Assembly (NCBI GenBank): GCA_032622095.1 | Contig: CP136064.1 | Span: 126,965,605 to 127,029,604, forward strand | Reading direction: 5' to 3' | Length of the DNA: 64,000 nucleotides | Source: Siphonodentalium dalli | Lineage: Eukaryota; Mollusca; Scaphopoda; Gadilida; Siphonodentaliidae | Shown here: positions 21,331 through 33,060 of the stretch, piece by piece | How positions within the stretch are numbered: position 1 is the stretch's first letter | Layout: every line of letters begins with the position of its first letter | Notes under the pieces: model-generated | What the model saw: only the letters and a program-made list of their open reading frames with translations | Told to the model about the DNA's origin: nothing | The model's database searches: none | Program-made: the position numbers and the translations under genes

Positions 21331-21875
21331 TATATTGATGTATTGTTTTATTAGCATACTGCCTTTGTTGGTGCTTATGGAAATAAATCATATTGAATGA
21401 ACATAATTTGCATAGTAGGGCTATAATATAAAGACAATTAAATTAGAAAATGGGATTTGACAGAGATGTCCACATTGAATGTGCAACTGCACACCTTGAA
21501 CCATACCAAATATCCAAGTCTATGAAATTCCTTTGCACCCCATCGCACTTGGGTTGGAAATTTCCAACTATCTCAAGCTTTACCGCTGTTGTAAATTTCA
21601 GTGAAAGTAGGAAAATGTTAAACTTTTTTAAGGGTATGGAAACAGCCCAACACCCACAGCACCCATGATAAAACCATACAGCACCCGTGCCTATGAAAAC
21701 ATATTTCTGAGTCAGCCATCTCTCAGACTATACCCATTCTGAAAATGATTCCACATTTCACTTTTGAATATATAGAGGCAATGGGAGAAAATGATTTGCG
21801 CACCTGAATGGCATTTTGGGCTCTGGTCAGGGGGGAATATTTGGATTTTTTTAATGGTTAAATTGGTATATTTAA
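21331..21875. other. No recognised feature
   Basis: AT-rich DNA between the Helitron pair and the Ty3 pol relic, with no protein-like frame. Confidence 0.4.
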
Positions 21876-21879
21876 CTGG

Positions 21880-23818
21880 AATTGAGTCCTGTGCTTCATC
21901 ATAACACAGTTCTCCAAGAAGCTCGTGTTGTCCTTTCGACGGTACCGGTACTTTCCTACTATGACCCAAGTCGACCAACCTCACTACATGTGGACGCAAG
22001 CCGTTTTAACGGCCTTGGTTTTGTGTTGTTACAACAAAATCCAGCGTCTGGCACATGGCACGTTGTACAGGCCGGTTCCAGGTTTATATCGGAAGCAGAG
22101 TCACGCTATGCTTTGATTGAGTTGGAAATGCTAGCTTCTGCATGGGCTGTTCAAATATGCCAGATATTCCTTGAAGGTTTCTCTCATTTCGACATAATAA
22201 CCGACCATCGTCCTCTTGTCAATTATGAACAGTTACTCTCTAACCGATATTGAAAACCCACGTCTTCAGTGATTGCGAATAAAATTGATGCGATACAAAT
22301 TCTAAGTATTTTGGATACCGGGAACAAAATTGAAAGCAGCTGATGCGATGTCTCGTCATCCCACCAACTCACACAGTGTCGACGACCAAATACTTGAACA
22401 AGAGTTGCAGTACAACATAAGTACAATCAGAACATCAAGTCTTGGGCCTGAATATCAAACTGGAGATCTTCAGTTGGAAGCTGTAAAAGGGTATATGCTG
22501 GGTCTGTTGTTGAATACCAAGAGCTGTTCCACATTATTGAAAACGGTTTCCCAAACGAAAAAAAAAACATTACCAACAGCAATACGTCCTTATTGACACA
22601 TGCGCGATAACTTGTTCATTGACAATGAGTTCATTGTGTGTGTGGCTGCATATACTGGTAATTATACCAAAGGCTATGAGAAACAAAACTTTACAGAAAC
22701 TTCATGCCAGCCATCAGGGTATTGAGAGGACAAAACGACGTGCAATACGTTGTGTTTACTGGCCATGGATAGACAGTGACATAGAAAAAACTGTGCGATC
22801 ATGCTCTAGTTGTGCCTAATTGCCTTCTCAATACAGGGAGCCAATGATTCATCATAAAATTCCTACCCGCGTGTTTGAACATATTTGTTCTGATTTGTTT
22901 TCTTTGAATGGGATTTCATACTTGGTGACACTGACGTAAATTCTGGGTGGCCATCAGTATTTCGACTCGACAAAGATGTTACATCTAAAAGCTTGATAGA
23001 TTCATTCCAGAAAACATGTGTCGACACCGCTGTACCGACTATACTATATAGTGACAATGGCCTCAGGCCTCAGTATACAAGCTATAAGTTTCAACAGTTT
23101 CTCTCAGATTGGGGTATCAGACATATAACTTCGTCGCCTCACTATCCCCAGTCAAACTCACATGCCGAAGCGAGTGTTAAAGCCATGAAGCACCTCCTAC
23201 AAGCATGTTCTGGATCTGGGCAAAACATTGACATGGATAAGTGGACAAAGGGGCTTCTTCAATGGCGCAACACGCCCCGCACAGAGGGTCGTTCACCGGC
23301 GCAAATCGTGTTTGGTCACCCAACCCGTGACACGTTGCCGGTGCATAAGCGCGCTTTTGCCCCCGAGTGGCAGACAGAGATAAGAAATGCAGACAGAAGA
23401 ACGAACGAGGCCATGGAGAAACTTGAACGCAGATACAACTCATCAGCACATGTATTACCATGCCTCACGATTGGTACCAAAGTTGACATCCAGGACAAGC
23501 GCTCTAAGAAATGGAACGTTTATGGTACCATAGTTGAAATTGGAAAAAATCGAGACTACTTCCTTCGGGTCGTATTTGGAGGAGGAATCGCCCATTCTTG
23601 AGAAAGCGATATCCCATAGGGCCAGTTGACGGAGCAACACAAGAAAATATGGACCAACGTCAAATAAACAATGCCCAACCGATTGTTGAGTCCGTTGTTT
23701 ACAACCAGTCGTCTGACTCAGAAGTACCGTTAATGGACCAGGTTCAACCTTCCGCTTCCTTTCCGTGACGAGGCCGTCGGGACAGACGACACACAAAGCG
23801 TCTTATCGAAGATATGTA
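21880..23818 (+). pseudogene. pol: Ty3/gypsy-type pol relic: RNase H and integrase
   Basis: The left frame (21882-22253) carries the end of the palm/connection region (PVLSYYDPSRP) followed by RNase H: VDAS, then a long ELEMLASAWA helix and TDHRPLV. Further right are a DAMSRHP phrase and a zinc-finger integrase N-terminus with HASHQGIERTKRRA and CSSC. The catalytic core follows with SDNGLRPQYTS and PHYPQSNSHAEASVKAMK, then WRNTPRTEGRSPAQIVFG. Reading is broken by at least four frame changes or stops (near 22250, 22600, 22820-22990 and 23575). The reverse transcriptase core, protease and gag are missing. It is an inactive, 5'-truncated copy. The domain order RNase H then integrase fits Ty3 rather than Copia. 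Confidence 0.9.
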
Positions 23819-23847
23819 AATTGTTTCGATTTCGTGAATCGATAAAA

Positions 23848-23863
23848 CGAGAGGGAATGGAGA
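23848..23863 (+). promoter_or_regulatory. Candidate polypurine tract of the Ty3 relic
   Basis: A purine-rich run, ACGAGAGGGAATGGAG, lies just downstream of the pol frame and immediately before TGTTGG. This is the expected position for plus-strand priming next to a 3' LTR. Confidence 0.5.
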
Positions 23864-24080
23864 TGTTGGACTTTTATTTAGACTACACACAGTTTCTCAC
23901 GTCCAAGGAATGACCCTGTTCAGGGAAACCAATTATTATTTAGTTGAAATTAGTTCCGAGATAAATCTATTTCTTTGTTGCTTATTTGTGTGATCACAGG
24001 TTTTGGTAGTTTTATATACCTTTTTCATGAGAATGAGATGACCCTTCTAGTAAATAAATGAACAGGTCTCTAACTAATTA
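23864..24080 (+). repeat. Candidate 3' LTR of the Ty3 relic
   Basis: The LTR is proposed to start at TGTTGGAC after the polypurine tract and to end near GGTCTCTAACTA. It contains GTTTTATATACC, a possible TATA-type promoter, and AGTAAATAAATG, which includes an AATAAA signal. The right boundary is supported by an inverted LTR copy at 25368-25503 that shares sequence up to CTCTAACTA and then diverges. The left boundary is less sure, because the inverted copy matches only from TGACCCTGTTC (about 23910). Confidence 0.55.
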
Positions 24081-25367
24081 ACTAAAGTAATTATGTAGCA
24101 GAAATCACGAAATTTTAAAACATTATTTATTTGTACACACTTGTGCAATTTATGTACTACACACGCTTTATATATAGTTCACAACATCGAGATATATATT
24201 ACTTCCTTCTTTGATCACCAGTCGTTCCTTGAAATGTGTATTTTGAAGAAGTAAATTTGTTAAAAACGTACGTCTGTTACTGATGTCGCCATTACTTAGG
24301 TTGTACTCGATTGGGGAACTAGCTATACAGAGCCTATACCCGGTCTGTTCGATTACCCAGCTCGGAAAGTTCTCACAATCCAATTTACATGGAGCTGTTT
24401 ACCTTGACCTTGAACTCTTGAAATCTTCGTTTGTGAACGTATTAATATTACTTATAAAACTATATTTTTGATGCAAAACTTACCACGAGCCGATATATTA
24501 CAAATTGTCATATTTGTTTGGGATCTATATCATAGCCATATAAATATCACAGTCATTCTGGATCATATATCTTTTTTATTTGTATTTTCATTGTAACTGA
24601 AAATAGAAGTGAGCCTAGGCGGGGCCGTCTTCGTATGGGGCCGTCTTCGCGCGGGGCCGACTTCTCAAGATACCTTCGTAAGTTTCCCAAGAGTTATTTC
24701 AGCGCGCGTTTGATTTAATAGTTCCCATTATTTTTGCATACTGCATTGCAAATATCAACTACTAGATATAACTGCAACTTCTACAAGGAATAACTATATA
24801 TACAGTTTAAAAAAAGCGCATAATGGGGCAGACGGTTATCTTGTAAGTTAGCGCGTTGCCAGGATGGATAACTCTTGTAAACCACAAAAGACCTAAAAAG
24901 GTTAAATAAATGTGGATAAAAGTTGAATTATAAGACGTACTTTTAGTTATTTTTTAATTCATTTTATAAGTAATTGGCATATGTTATCACAAACCAAAGG
25001 AAATCAACATTATTGGCACTATAGTAACGACAATAAACGAAAGTGAAATTCCCAACTACACATTTTACCGATTTCGGACTCGGAGTACAAGTTTTATTGA
25101 CATTATTTATGTCAAGGTCAAATTAGCCAGAACAAACTTCCGGTATCACGTGAGTACCTAACCGAGAGAAGCACGATCGGAAACGCTAGAAAAAATTATG
25201 TTTCTTTCAATTATTTGGAAGAATCTTTAGTAAGACGAACACTGTAAGTAAAGCTAGTGTTAATTATATTTGTATGAACGCGCGACGGTTGATTAACGTC
25301 GATATGGTAAATAGTATTACAACGAAAGAAATTCCAATGTCCTCACTGGATATTTAATCTACTTCCG
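24081..25367. other. No recognised gene between inverted LTR sequences
   Basis: AT-rich DNA. Near 24618-24668 a 16-bp unit GGGGCCGTCTTCG occurs three times with changes, a small GC-rich minisatellite. No protein-like frame was seen. Confidence 0.5.
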
Positions 25368-25503
25368 GCCTTCTAGTTAGAGACCTGTTCATTTATTTAC
25401 TAGAAGGGTAATCTCATTCTCATGAAAAAGGTATATAAAACTACCAAAACCTGTGGTGTGATCGATAATATCTACCTTGATCCCAAATAGAACAGGGTCA
25501 ATG
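25368..25503 (-). repeat. Inverted partial LTR copy
   Basis: Read on the minus strand this matches 23910-24080: TGACCCTGTTC, then CACAGGTTTTGGTAGTTTTA, then CTTTTTCATGAGAATGAGAT, then CTAGTAAATAAATGAACAGG. A stretch near the middle differs in length. Together with the LTR at 23864 it makes an inverted repeat spanning 1.3 kb. It is most simply a solo or truncated LTR in the opposite orientation. Confidence 0.75.
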
Positions 25504-25649
25504 TTATTACATGTCTGTCTAATGGCTCACTAAAATGTATCCCATTGTCGATTTATACAGATACAGTCATAACCTTCATACACGTACATGTCATATTTCA
25601 AATTAACTAAATGGGAATAACTTAAAGGTACTTTTGTCAATTGAAGGGG

Positions 25650-26560
25650 TTGCCTAGCAACACTTTCAACCACAATGTCAACCTGAAATAGGGTCATATT
25701 GCGTAGTTACACCACACCAAACTATTCAATGATGCATTATTTGTCAATATAAGCACAATATGAAACAGATATAGTTAATTTGCCAGAAAATCATACTGGT
25801 CAACAGTATTTTGTCAATGGTGGATATGTCCCCAAGCAACCGTTACCACCCCTGTAAGAATGAAATATATTACTTTTCCAGTCATGCCCACGCTAATAAC
25901 AACTTTTATAATTGTTTTCGTCAACAAAATGCTACATTGTGCAGCTTAGTTTTTAAAAAGATGACATAATATCAGTCATATGCTGTCATGTGTACATTTT
26001 TCAATTTCGGGTATGTCCATAGCAACCGTTACCACACATGTTATTAAGAAATATGGTAATTTTCCAGTCATTCCACATAGACAACAAATATTATAATAGT
26101 TTTCACCATAACAATGTTACATGGTGTATTATAGATTGTTAAAACTGCCATAATTTCAGCCATGTGTGAATTACCTCAATTTCGAGCGATGGCCCTAGCA
26201 ACCGTTACCAACACTAAGTAAGAAATATGGTAATTTTTCAGTCAGGTCCACATCAACAACAACTATTATAATTGTTTTCACCACAAGATCGTACATTGTT
26301 TACTTTAATTTGTTAAAATTGGCATAAATATCGGTCATCGGTATATTTTTCGATTTTGGGTATGTCCCTAGCAACCATTACCATCACTGTAAGTAAGAAA
26401 TACAGTACATTTCCTATCATATCCACATAAACAACAACAAATATAATTATTTTCATCATAAAATGATTCATGGCATAGTTTAGTTGTTAAAACCTGCCAT
26501 AATATTAGTCATATATGCATTTCTTCGATTTCTGGTAGTCGCATAGCAACCGTTGCTAAG
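25650..26560 (+). repeat. Tandem repeat, five to six monomers of about 175 bp
   Basis: The phrase TAGCAACCGTTACCA or a close variant recurs at about 25660, 25834, 26022, 26196, 26368 and 26543, spaced roughly 173-188 bp apart. Each monomer continues with AAGAAATATGGTAATTTTC, CAGTCATNCCACAT, ACAACAA and ATTGTTTTCACCA, then a possible TTTCAATTTCGGGTATGTCC. The copies are diverged, so it is an old satellite-like array rather than a recent expansion. Confidence 0.8.
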
Positions 26561-27478
26561 GAAGGACCTCCCGCGAATGCCTCCATATATGAAAATGAAC
26601 AATATTGCACGGGAACACATATGCCAAGTTTCATGCTTTTATCACCTTTTGCACAATTGTTACCTAAAGCGCCTGGACTGACAGCCATTTTGATATATCT
26701 AGAAGCAGATAAATTAATAACGATAGTCAAGATGAAGAAAACGGCGTTGAAATTTGACTAAATCCAGATTTCATCGTTTATTTACGAAAAATCCCATTTT
26801 ACCCCAAAAATAGAAAATCGTACATTTCACAAAAAGGTAACACCGCCATGATATCTGCTGAATCAATATGAAAATGTTGACACATAATTCATCGTGTTAC
26901 TCTTTCACATGATTCAATTCGAATAAGTGCCCACTAATAATGTGTATAGTACCTATATAGAGATAAAGGGGGTGTTATTTAGAGTACAGGATTCCAGTTT
27001 TCACTGATTTCATTAATTCAAAACAAATTACTCTGGTAACAATAGAATCTGCCTTATTCCAACAACGCTTTAATATATTTATTACTGAGATCTAACACTT
27101 AAAATATTAACAAATAAAACTGGAATTTTTTATCAAATGGCATGAATTAATGATACATATCATGTTGTGATGGATTCCAGAATTCTCTCATTTTTCAACA
27201 AAAAAAGCAATTTTTACACCAAAAATGAACCATGGAACATTGACATACTCCAGAATACGCTTAGAAAATGTAAACATGTCCCTCATCTATTGTTTAGTTA
27301 CGTTCCCACCGAAAACAAGATGTAGATGTTACTTTGGCAGTTGGATTCCATTTTTCACTGGTTTGATTCACGAAAAAGCCTATTTTACCCAAAATAAAAT
27401 GATAATGTACACTATTACACGAAAAGATAACACCGGCATGTTAACCGCCGTATCAATACGGATATTTCTATATATAAT
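26561..27478 (+). repeat. Diverged repeat units after the 175-bp array
   Basis: A block with AAAATCCCATTTTACCC, CACAAAAAGGTAACACCGCCATG and CTGAATCAATATG (26780-26880) is echoed at 27370-27460. There it reads AAAGCCTATTTTACCC, CGAAAAGATAACACCGGCATG and CGTATCAATACG. The weaker phrases GATTCCAGTTTTCACTG and GATTCCAGAATTCTC lie between. An old repeat of roughly 590 bp or several shorter units would explain this. Confidence 0.5.
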
Positions 27479-28060
27479 TATACTTCCATGGTGTAACCAA
27501 GGAAGTATATTGTTTTTGTACTGGTGCCGTTTTCCGTTTATTTGGAAATAATCAAAAAGTAATTGCACTAGAAACACGAAACCTGTAGTGAATATGTAGG
27601 TTTCTGAGGTCTACTAAACATAAAGGTATCTGCATGTCGGTCCAATGTTTCTTGGCGGAGTTATGGCCCTTTTACGATTATTTTTCACTATTATTATTAT
27701 TATTATACTCAACACTTTTGCAACGCCCAAATCTCTGAAAGTATTAGGATTAGAAAACTGAAGGTTGGTAAGTATGTTGGGGTAAATGAGTTTTATGCCT
27801 TTGGCTCATAACGAATATTGTCCGCGATTACCCCGCGGAGTTATCTCCCTTTATATGAAAACATGTCATTTTATTATCTCGGAAATTATAAGGAGCAGAG
27901 CATCGAAAATTGGACCGTATGCACGCATCGATGTGCCCTACTGCCCACGGGCATCAAAACTTGTGTCCGCGCTTTCCCTGAGGAGTTACCGCCCATAAAT
28001 AGAGACACACTATACACCTGGATGAATAAACCAAGGTTTTTTGTTTTTGTTTTTGTTTTA
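27479..28060 (+). repeat. Hairpin-capped repeat, family 3 (TATACTTCC type)
   Basis: The cap (27479-27509) pairs TATACTTCCATGGT with ACCAAGGAAGTATA. Downstream the DNA has the family-style phrases GGCGGAGTTATGGCCCTTTTACG (27655) and, in a later monomer, CGCGGAGTTATCTCCCTTT (27835). There is no CGTCC run. The small open frames here are not protein-like. Confidence 0.65.
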
Positions 28061-28099
28061 TAAGTACAGAGCTCTAAAAAAATTATTGCATATTCCGAA

Positions 28100-29010
28100 T
28101 TGGACGAGTGATGCTGACCCGAATATACCGCGTAAAAATATTTTAAAGAAATATTGCACCTATTTTTCCCGCCAAATCCAAACTGGCTTATTAAAGAGCA
28201 AGATAATGTCGTAGCAGGTACATTGACATACTGTGTGTACGTCCCAACAGTTTGACCGCTATACTTTAAAAGTAATCTGCCCAACGGAGAATGCGAGTCG
28301 GGGTGGGTTGATACTTTATGAAAATTCCACGAAAATTGCAAAGGGGGGAAAATTCAAACATCGAGATAGATTTGTTTTGACAAGTACATCTGATGGGTAG
28401 TGTTCACGCGCATCTACAGTGTGATTTTCTATTTTCCAGATGGAACGGTTTACTCGTGACAACGCTATATAACATAAATATGCATACTTCAGTAGTATAT
28501 CACTAACATATTTTTAGCCCCAAATCCAAACGGGCTAATGAAGGAGCGAGTTTAATGCAGTGGCATGTAAGCCGGTATACTGTAGGTACGCCTCCAAAAT
28601 TTGACCTTTCTACTATAAACGCAACCCGCGCAACGGGGTGTTTGTGTCGGGGTGGGTTCAGATTTGGCAAATCCACCGAAAATCAAATGGGGAAAATTAC
28701 TCCGAAAATCAGATATTGAGATAACAACTTTTCGACGAGTGGATGTCATTAGTAGTATCTAAACGCAAGATTGGTATGCTTTTCAAAGTTTCAGAGTGGA
28801 CGGTTTAACCCTGGTAGCGTGTAACGTTAACGGGTGATATATATTACTCAAATTCAAGCCCACTCTTCATGACGCAAATGCAAACGGACTTATCAATGAG
28901 CAAGGCAAATGCATTAATATGTTCACCGATATACTATAGGTATGTCCGCTCTACTATAAAAGTAACATGTCCAACGGAGAGGTGGCGTACCCCCCGGGGA
29001 GGGTCGAGGC
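28100..29010 (+). repeat. Tandem repeat, three monomers of about 350 bp
   Basis: Equivalent points are CAAATCCAAACTGGCTTA (28173), CAAATCCAAACGGGCTAA (28522) and CAAATGCAAACGGACTTA (28876), spaced about 350 bp. Each is followed by GAGCAAG-like, TATACTGTAGGTACG-like, CTATAAAAGTAA and CCAACGGAG-like segments. The 151-residue minus-strand frame at 27886-28341 overlaps this array and the preceding repeat and is not supported as a gene. Confidence 0.8.
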
Positions 29011-29990
29011 TTTTGGCTAATTACGCCGAAACTCGTAAACGGGAAAAAAAATGGAAAATCGTGGCACAAGTGTTTTATATTGTGAGCACTGCATGTATTT
29101 GGTAGTATATAAGGACAACATTAGTTTTAGAGCGGACGGGTAACCACTCAGCTAGCATTATCGATTTTGATATAGTTATCTCTCGATTACAGTTAACTCT
29201 ATTACAAAGACGTTAATGACTATTGTGTAGCGATAACGCATTGAATACTAATTAATTAATTAACAAAGCGGTCTTTCCTCCGCCAATAAAAACTAAGAAT
29301 CCGAAACTGAAAGAACTATCCAATAAACGCGAAATAACAGAGTTATGGTACATTAATATGCTTTACGCCGTTTTTATCTACATGTCGATTACGATATAAT
29401 CAGACACGCCAAATGACCGTTGAATATGATATGAGCGTCCTGGAGAGGGGTTATAATAGCTCTAAAATGTATCCCTACCGAATAAAAATGAATTGTTTGG
29501 CTGGGGTGAATGCTGGCTCAGTTGGTCACGACCATGATGCAATAGAATGTCATTAATCATCCACGGTGGGTCGAACTAAATGACATAAACCTTTGGAATA
29601 TATATCTTATTTATAAATGTCAATGCAAGTCCACCATCAGATCACACAGCACAAATATGAATTCGAATGGAGAGGAACACACCTATACGCATAACATACA
29701 CATGGAATGGGATACCATGGAAGTATATCTGATTCCATGGAATCTGACCTCTAGTTTAGTTTGTTATTCTTCCACATATATGACATGATGAACACTTTAT
29801 TGACTTTCTGGTGTGAAAATATTACATCTTGGCAGCTATTTTGAAAACGGTTGCCATGGATACGGGAGAACCATTTGACAAAGTCTACCCAAATTGTTTT
29901 TGGAAGCCCTTGACCCAAGGTACATAACTTATATAGAGTCTGCTCTAGAGCAAGAAAATCCTACGGGCCAATATATAGGCTGGGGCGAGT
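29011..29990. other. No recognised gene
   Basis: AT-rich DNA. A phrase TACCATGGAAGTATATCTGATTCC near 29710 resembles the family 3 cap and may be a remnant. Nothing else was seen. Confidence 0.4.
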
Positions 29991-29994
29991 ATTA

Positions 29995-30330
29995 TATCAA
30001 CTATAATTTAATATTTTAATATTTTAAATATAACTTATGAATTTAACTCTAACTTAATATTTTAATTCTAACTTAATATTTCAACTCTAATTTAATATTC
30101 TAATTTTAATATTTTAATTTTAGTTTAAAATTTTAATTCTAAATTAAAAGTTTAACTTTAATATAATATTTTAATTCTAACTTTTTTTCTAGTTTTTATT
30201 TGTTAGGTTTAGGTATCAAATACATTGGAATTCTAAGTATGAAGCTGTAACACAAATCTGCTAAAAGTTAAAAAGTTAGAATTAAAAGTCAGAATTAAAA
30301 TGTTAAAATTAAAAAGGTGAAATTGAAATA
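29995..30330. repeat. AT-rich minisatellite with an inverted tail
   Basis: From about 30000 to 30185 the short unit TTAATTCTAACTTAATATT and variants repeats with a period near 20 bp. At 30265-30325 the complementary motif GTTAGAATTAAAA and variants appear, so the two arms are inverted about an 80-bp spacer. The region could form a long AT-rich hairpin. Confidence 0.7.
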
Positions 30331-30488
30331 CTCATTTGGATTGAACATAGAATGTAAATACGAAGTTGGAATTATGACCCGATTTGCGCGCGAGAGGTTT
30401 TTACAAATTTCTATCAAGCTGCAATCGCTGCGCGGTATTAAACCGACCATAACCTGGAAGTAATTTAATTTTCTTTCGGATAATTTGG

Positions 30489-30791
30489 GTTGGCGATTAT
30501 CGCAATACGATAGGGGAACACTCCGACGTTCGTACTCAGATATCACCAATTATTTTACCTGGCTTGCCTGTCCTATGTTTCACGGGGAAATGGCTAATTT
30601 GAATCTATTAGTCGTTATATATATACTTATCACCCCATTTATTATTCCTTTTCATAAACATAAAATAAAACAAGCCGAAGATGATATGTTTAAAATTTCT
30701 TGAGCATGAAATTGCCGAGAGGTTGTTATCAGAGTACGTTATACTTGTGATAGTTACGGTGTTCCCCTATTGTATTGCAATAATCGCCAAC
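30489..30791. mobile_element. 303-bp MITE with 33-bp terminal inverted repeats
   Basis: The ends GTTGGCGATTATCGCAATAC... (30489-30521) and their complement (30759-30791) differ at two or three positions. The flanks GATAATTTG and GATTATTTG, one base outside each end, look like a 9-bp target duplication with one mismatch, or an 8-bp one. There is no coding capacity. The superfamily is not assigned. Confidence 0.8.
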
Positions 30792-32890
30792 TGATTATTT
30801 GCGAATGTATCGTAATCTTGAGACTTTAACCCTGTATGCTATTCCAATTTTCTTGTATTCTATTCTAATTTTCAGATTTTAAACAGCATTGGCAAAAAAA
30901 AAATTGTTAGTATGGAGATGTGATTTCGAGTTTTATATGGAATGCAGTTAATAATTTAAAGTTAGAGTCGTGGAAAATATTTGTTTAAAGTTATCAGAAG
31001 GTACACACACAGGGAGTTTTACATTCACGCAGCTGGCGTTCGTTAAAGGTTTACACGTTAAGATAGCCGGTCATTGGGGCGCCGTTGGAAATTATTATAG
31101 CTTCCCGAATTGAATGGCCAAAGAGGAATTCACGCTACTGCCCAGCGGCGATAACCACGCCTGCCATAAATTTCCAGACTGAATTATAGCAGGTTAGAGA
31201 TCACACGCCGATATGTCTAACAACAAGGAACGACGTGTTTCAAATTTGGTGGACTTACCACCAGAATTCGCTGGATTTTTCTTCAATTCGACTTGTACTT
31301 CATTGAAATCGCGACAACAAGAATACAAGTACTTTAGTGAAGGCTAAATACATTCAGTTTCAATGTTTATTTGCGACGACAAGCTCTTTATTGGGGCAAA
31401 TTACCACCGAAGCATGATGAAAAGTGAACCTGCACATGGCGTCGATTTTGAGATAAATTGTTCGATAATTTCGGATATTCACTGTTCTTGTCAAGCTGGA
31501 TATGTAACACATAATAAATATTTAATGTTATTATAATATATATCTTCACAATAGACACACGATCTATCAATATATCGATGGTGTACCATACAATTTCCCT
31601 ATTTCGATAAAAATTAGAGGACTTGTATGTTTTCATCCGTTGTAGTCAGTTTTTTGTACTTTTTCGAAGATGCACCATACTGGTATCAAAAAGTGTTCCA
31701 TGTCATAATTGATTGTTTTTTTTCTGGATAACTGATTGTTTTTTTTCTGGATAATGATACATATTCTAATAGATTTGGCAATATTGGATCCTATACTGGA
31801 CTTATGAACGTGAGCGTATTGATCATATAATTATGGAGATGGTTTTGTCATCGACCGCCTTCAACCTCTTTGACTAAACTATCTATCTATACGTACGTAG
31901 CAGCCCACCACCCTTTCCGATACACCAAAGAATCTGATATTTGTTTTTTTCTTTATCAACTCCTTAGTCACTAATTTAGAATTTGAAAATACCACGCCTA
32001 TACAGAAAGTGGGGGAAATTCCATAGACATAGGTTCCAATACATACGGCAAATATTGCTATATAGTGTTTATATGTCCTAGAATAATATAGGGACTGTTT
32101 GCCGTGTGTATGGAGCCTCTGTGTGTTGTAACTTGTAATAATTTTCAATTTTCAAATGACGTAGAGCAGACCACCCTATTACCAAGAAGGGCGTTATGGA
32201 ACAACATCTGTACAATATATAATAATCCTTTTATTTCAGACAAAAAGAACGCCCTTATCCCTGCCACGTGGGTGTGTATGGGCTATGTAAAAACGTGACT
32301 TATATATCTAAGGAATTAATAAAGACATTTAAATTTTTTTTTAAATGTTATAATAACAATTAATAATCTTCATAATTGGCACATTACGCGTATAGAACAA
32401 ACATGTTTCAGTATATTGAGAAATTATGTTTCATATCACAGTTCCCTAATATTCCATTGGTCTGTGATAATGTTTGTGTATGTAAGTCCACGTATAAATG
32501 CCATCAATACCATTTATTCACAAAATATACCAATAAATGCTGTATAATGTACCAAATCTAACCATCACAAATCCGAAAGCTATCAGGAAGAGGCACCCTA
32601 ATCAGCCTGTATTAATCGACAACAGGTGAATTTAACAGGTGCTGTCATATACTTTGGCCATGTTAGTGTCCCTCTTTCCCCAACAAATCATCCCTTGGAG
32701 ATTACAACACTATGTTGTCCATTATCTCAAATGTGTACATAGTTTGATTTGATAGTTTTAACTAATCAGCTTATGTTGTTTGGTCATTTATTTAAAGTGA
32801 CATGTGCATAAATTACATAAGTGTGGAACAAAAAAAGAATGTTGACATAAACGCACCGGCCTCCTGCGCCTATAAGTCACTGTAATATCC
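30792..32890. other. Long stretch without a recognised gene
   Basis: No frame looks like a conserved protein. A 23-bp unit with TGATTGTTTTTTTTCTGGATAA occurs twice in tandem near 31708-31754. AAGGGCGTT at 32187 and its complement AACGCCCTT at 32248 suggest a weak foldback. It could be intron or intergenic DNA. Confidence 0.45.
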
Positions 32891-32899
32891 CAATATGTT

Positions 32900-33060
32900 T
32901 CTCATTCTCACGTGATCATTCCATTCACACACTCTCTCTCTCTCTTTCATACATATATACAATGTTGTGCCCGCCAACCTGTTCATATTAATTTGGGTAG
33001 GAGATGGGGTGGCAGTTGTTGTGCACATTCTCTTATTATTTTGCCATATTTAGCGCTGTC
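32900..33060 (-). other. Probable 3' UTR of the 33-44 kb LINE
   Basis: Read on the minus strand, this follows the last coding-like segment of ORF2. It contains a (GA)n tract at 32934-32946 and no clear poly-A tail. The exact LINE end is not visible. Confidence 0.4.

Noticed and set aside
27886-28341. 151-residue minus-strand frame
   Set aside because: It spans the end of hairpin family 3 and the first unit of the 350-bp tandem repeat, and the other units do not preserve the frame.
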